DNA of 64,000 nt, from assembly GCA_022414725.1 (NCBI GenBank), contig CM039463.1, forward strand, positions 92,157,841 to 92,221,840. The letters run 5' to 3'. Shown here piece by piece: positions 63,906-64,000 of this stretch (its first letter is position 1; every line of letters begins with the position of its first letter). The notes beneath the pieces are model-generated. The model saw only the letters and a list, made by a program, of their open reading frames with translations. It ran no database searches and was not told the origin of the DNA. Position numbers and translations under genes: made by a program. This DNA is from Microglena sp. YARC. Taxonomy: Eukaryota > Chlorophyta > Chlorophyceae > Chlamydomonadales > Chlamydomonadaceae.

Positions 63906-64000
63906 TTGGGATCATGAGACAGCATGAGACTTAGATTATTGGCCATCCAATGAAGTTTTTGAATAGTGATCATTCTCTGATGCATGATTCATCCTACAAG

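Noticed and set aside
63107..63985. 292-codon minus-strand frame of Asn/Pro/Thr/Gln
   Set aside because: Pure translation of TTGGG-type satellite; no cullin sequence, no start or splice context.

Overview
This is nuclear DNA of a eukaryote, most likely a chlorophyte green alga. Coding sequence is split into many exons by GT-AG introns stuffed with micro- and minisatellites. The clearest gene is a plant-type cullin-4. There are two CCA1/REVEILLE-like one-repeat MYB proteins, and a stretch of degenerate TTTTAGGG motifs (the Chlamydomonas-type telomere unit) lies at about 16.46-16.64 kb. A chlamydomonadalean is my guess; the species cannot be fixed from sequence alone.

Layout. (1) 0.7-4.0 kb, minus strand: MYB gene A, running off the left edge. 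(2) 4.0-7.5 kb: repeat-rich spacer with tRNA-derived SINEs, inverted-repeat elements and a hAT-type MITE. (3) 7.55-20.83 kb, minus: MYB gene B, a paralogue of A. A nine-exon model with every splice phase consistent gives 1,813 codons. (4) 21.2-24.35 kb, plus: a hypothetical gene with a good first exon, followed by about 1.6 kb of C/T-rich DNA. (5) 24.4-28.6 kb: transposon remnants, long poly-C tracts and microsatellites. (6) 28.79-29.36 kb, plus: a small intronless gene for a secreted, probably GPI-anchored, eight-cysteine protein resembling the Ly6/uPAR (LU) family. (7) 29.5-37 kb: tandem and interspersed repeats, no gene I can support. (8) 37.3-62.6 kb, minus: twelve exons of CUL4 (644 codons, all phases compatible), with the N-terminal exons off the right edge. 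(9) 62.6-64 kb: the next upstream intron, mostly a TTGGG-type array.

The most striking signal is the structure of the CUL4 introns. At almost every exon-intron junction, the end of the exon, its splice site and the adjoining intron have been tandemly repeated, from one extra copy to about ten, with periods of roughly 50-190 bp. Introns therefore grow from both ends as trains of partial exon copies, many still carrying a GT donor or AG acceptor, with unrelated microsatellites expanded inside each unit. The same happens in MYB gene B. There, a 107-bp duplication breaks the reading frame of the last exon, and a possible small intron would restore it. A hAT MITE inserted into one exon copy, with an exact 8-bp target duplication, shows the arrays are real genomic DNA with a history.

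How the genes may work together: CUL4 is the scaffold of CRL4 ubiquitin ligases and the MYB proteins would be nuclear DNA-binding proteins. Nothing in the sequence shows that these loci act in one pathway.
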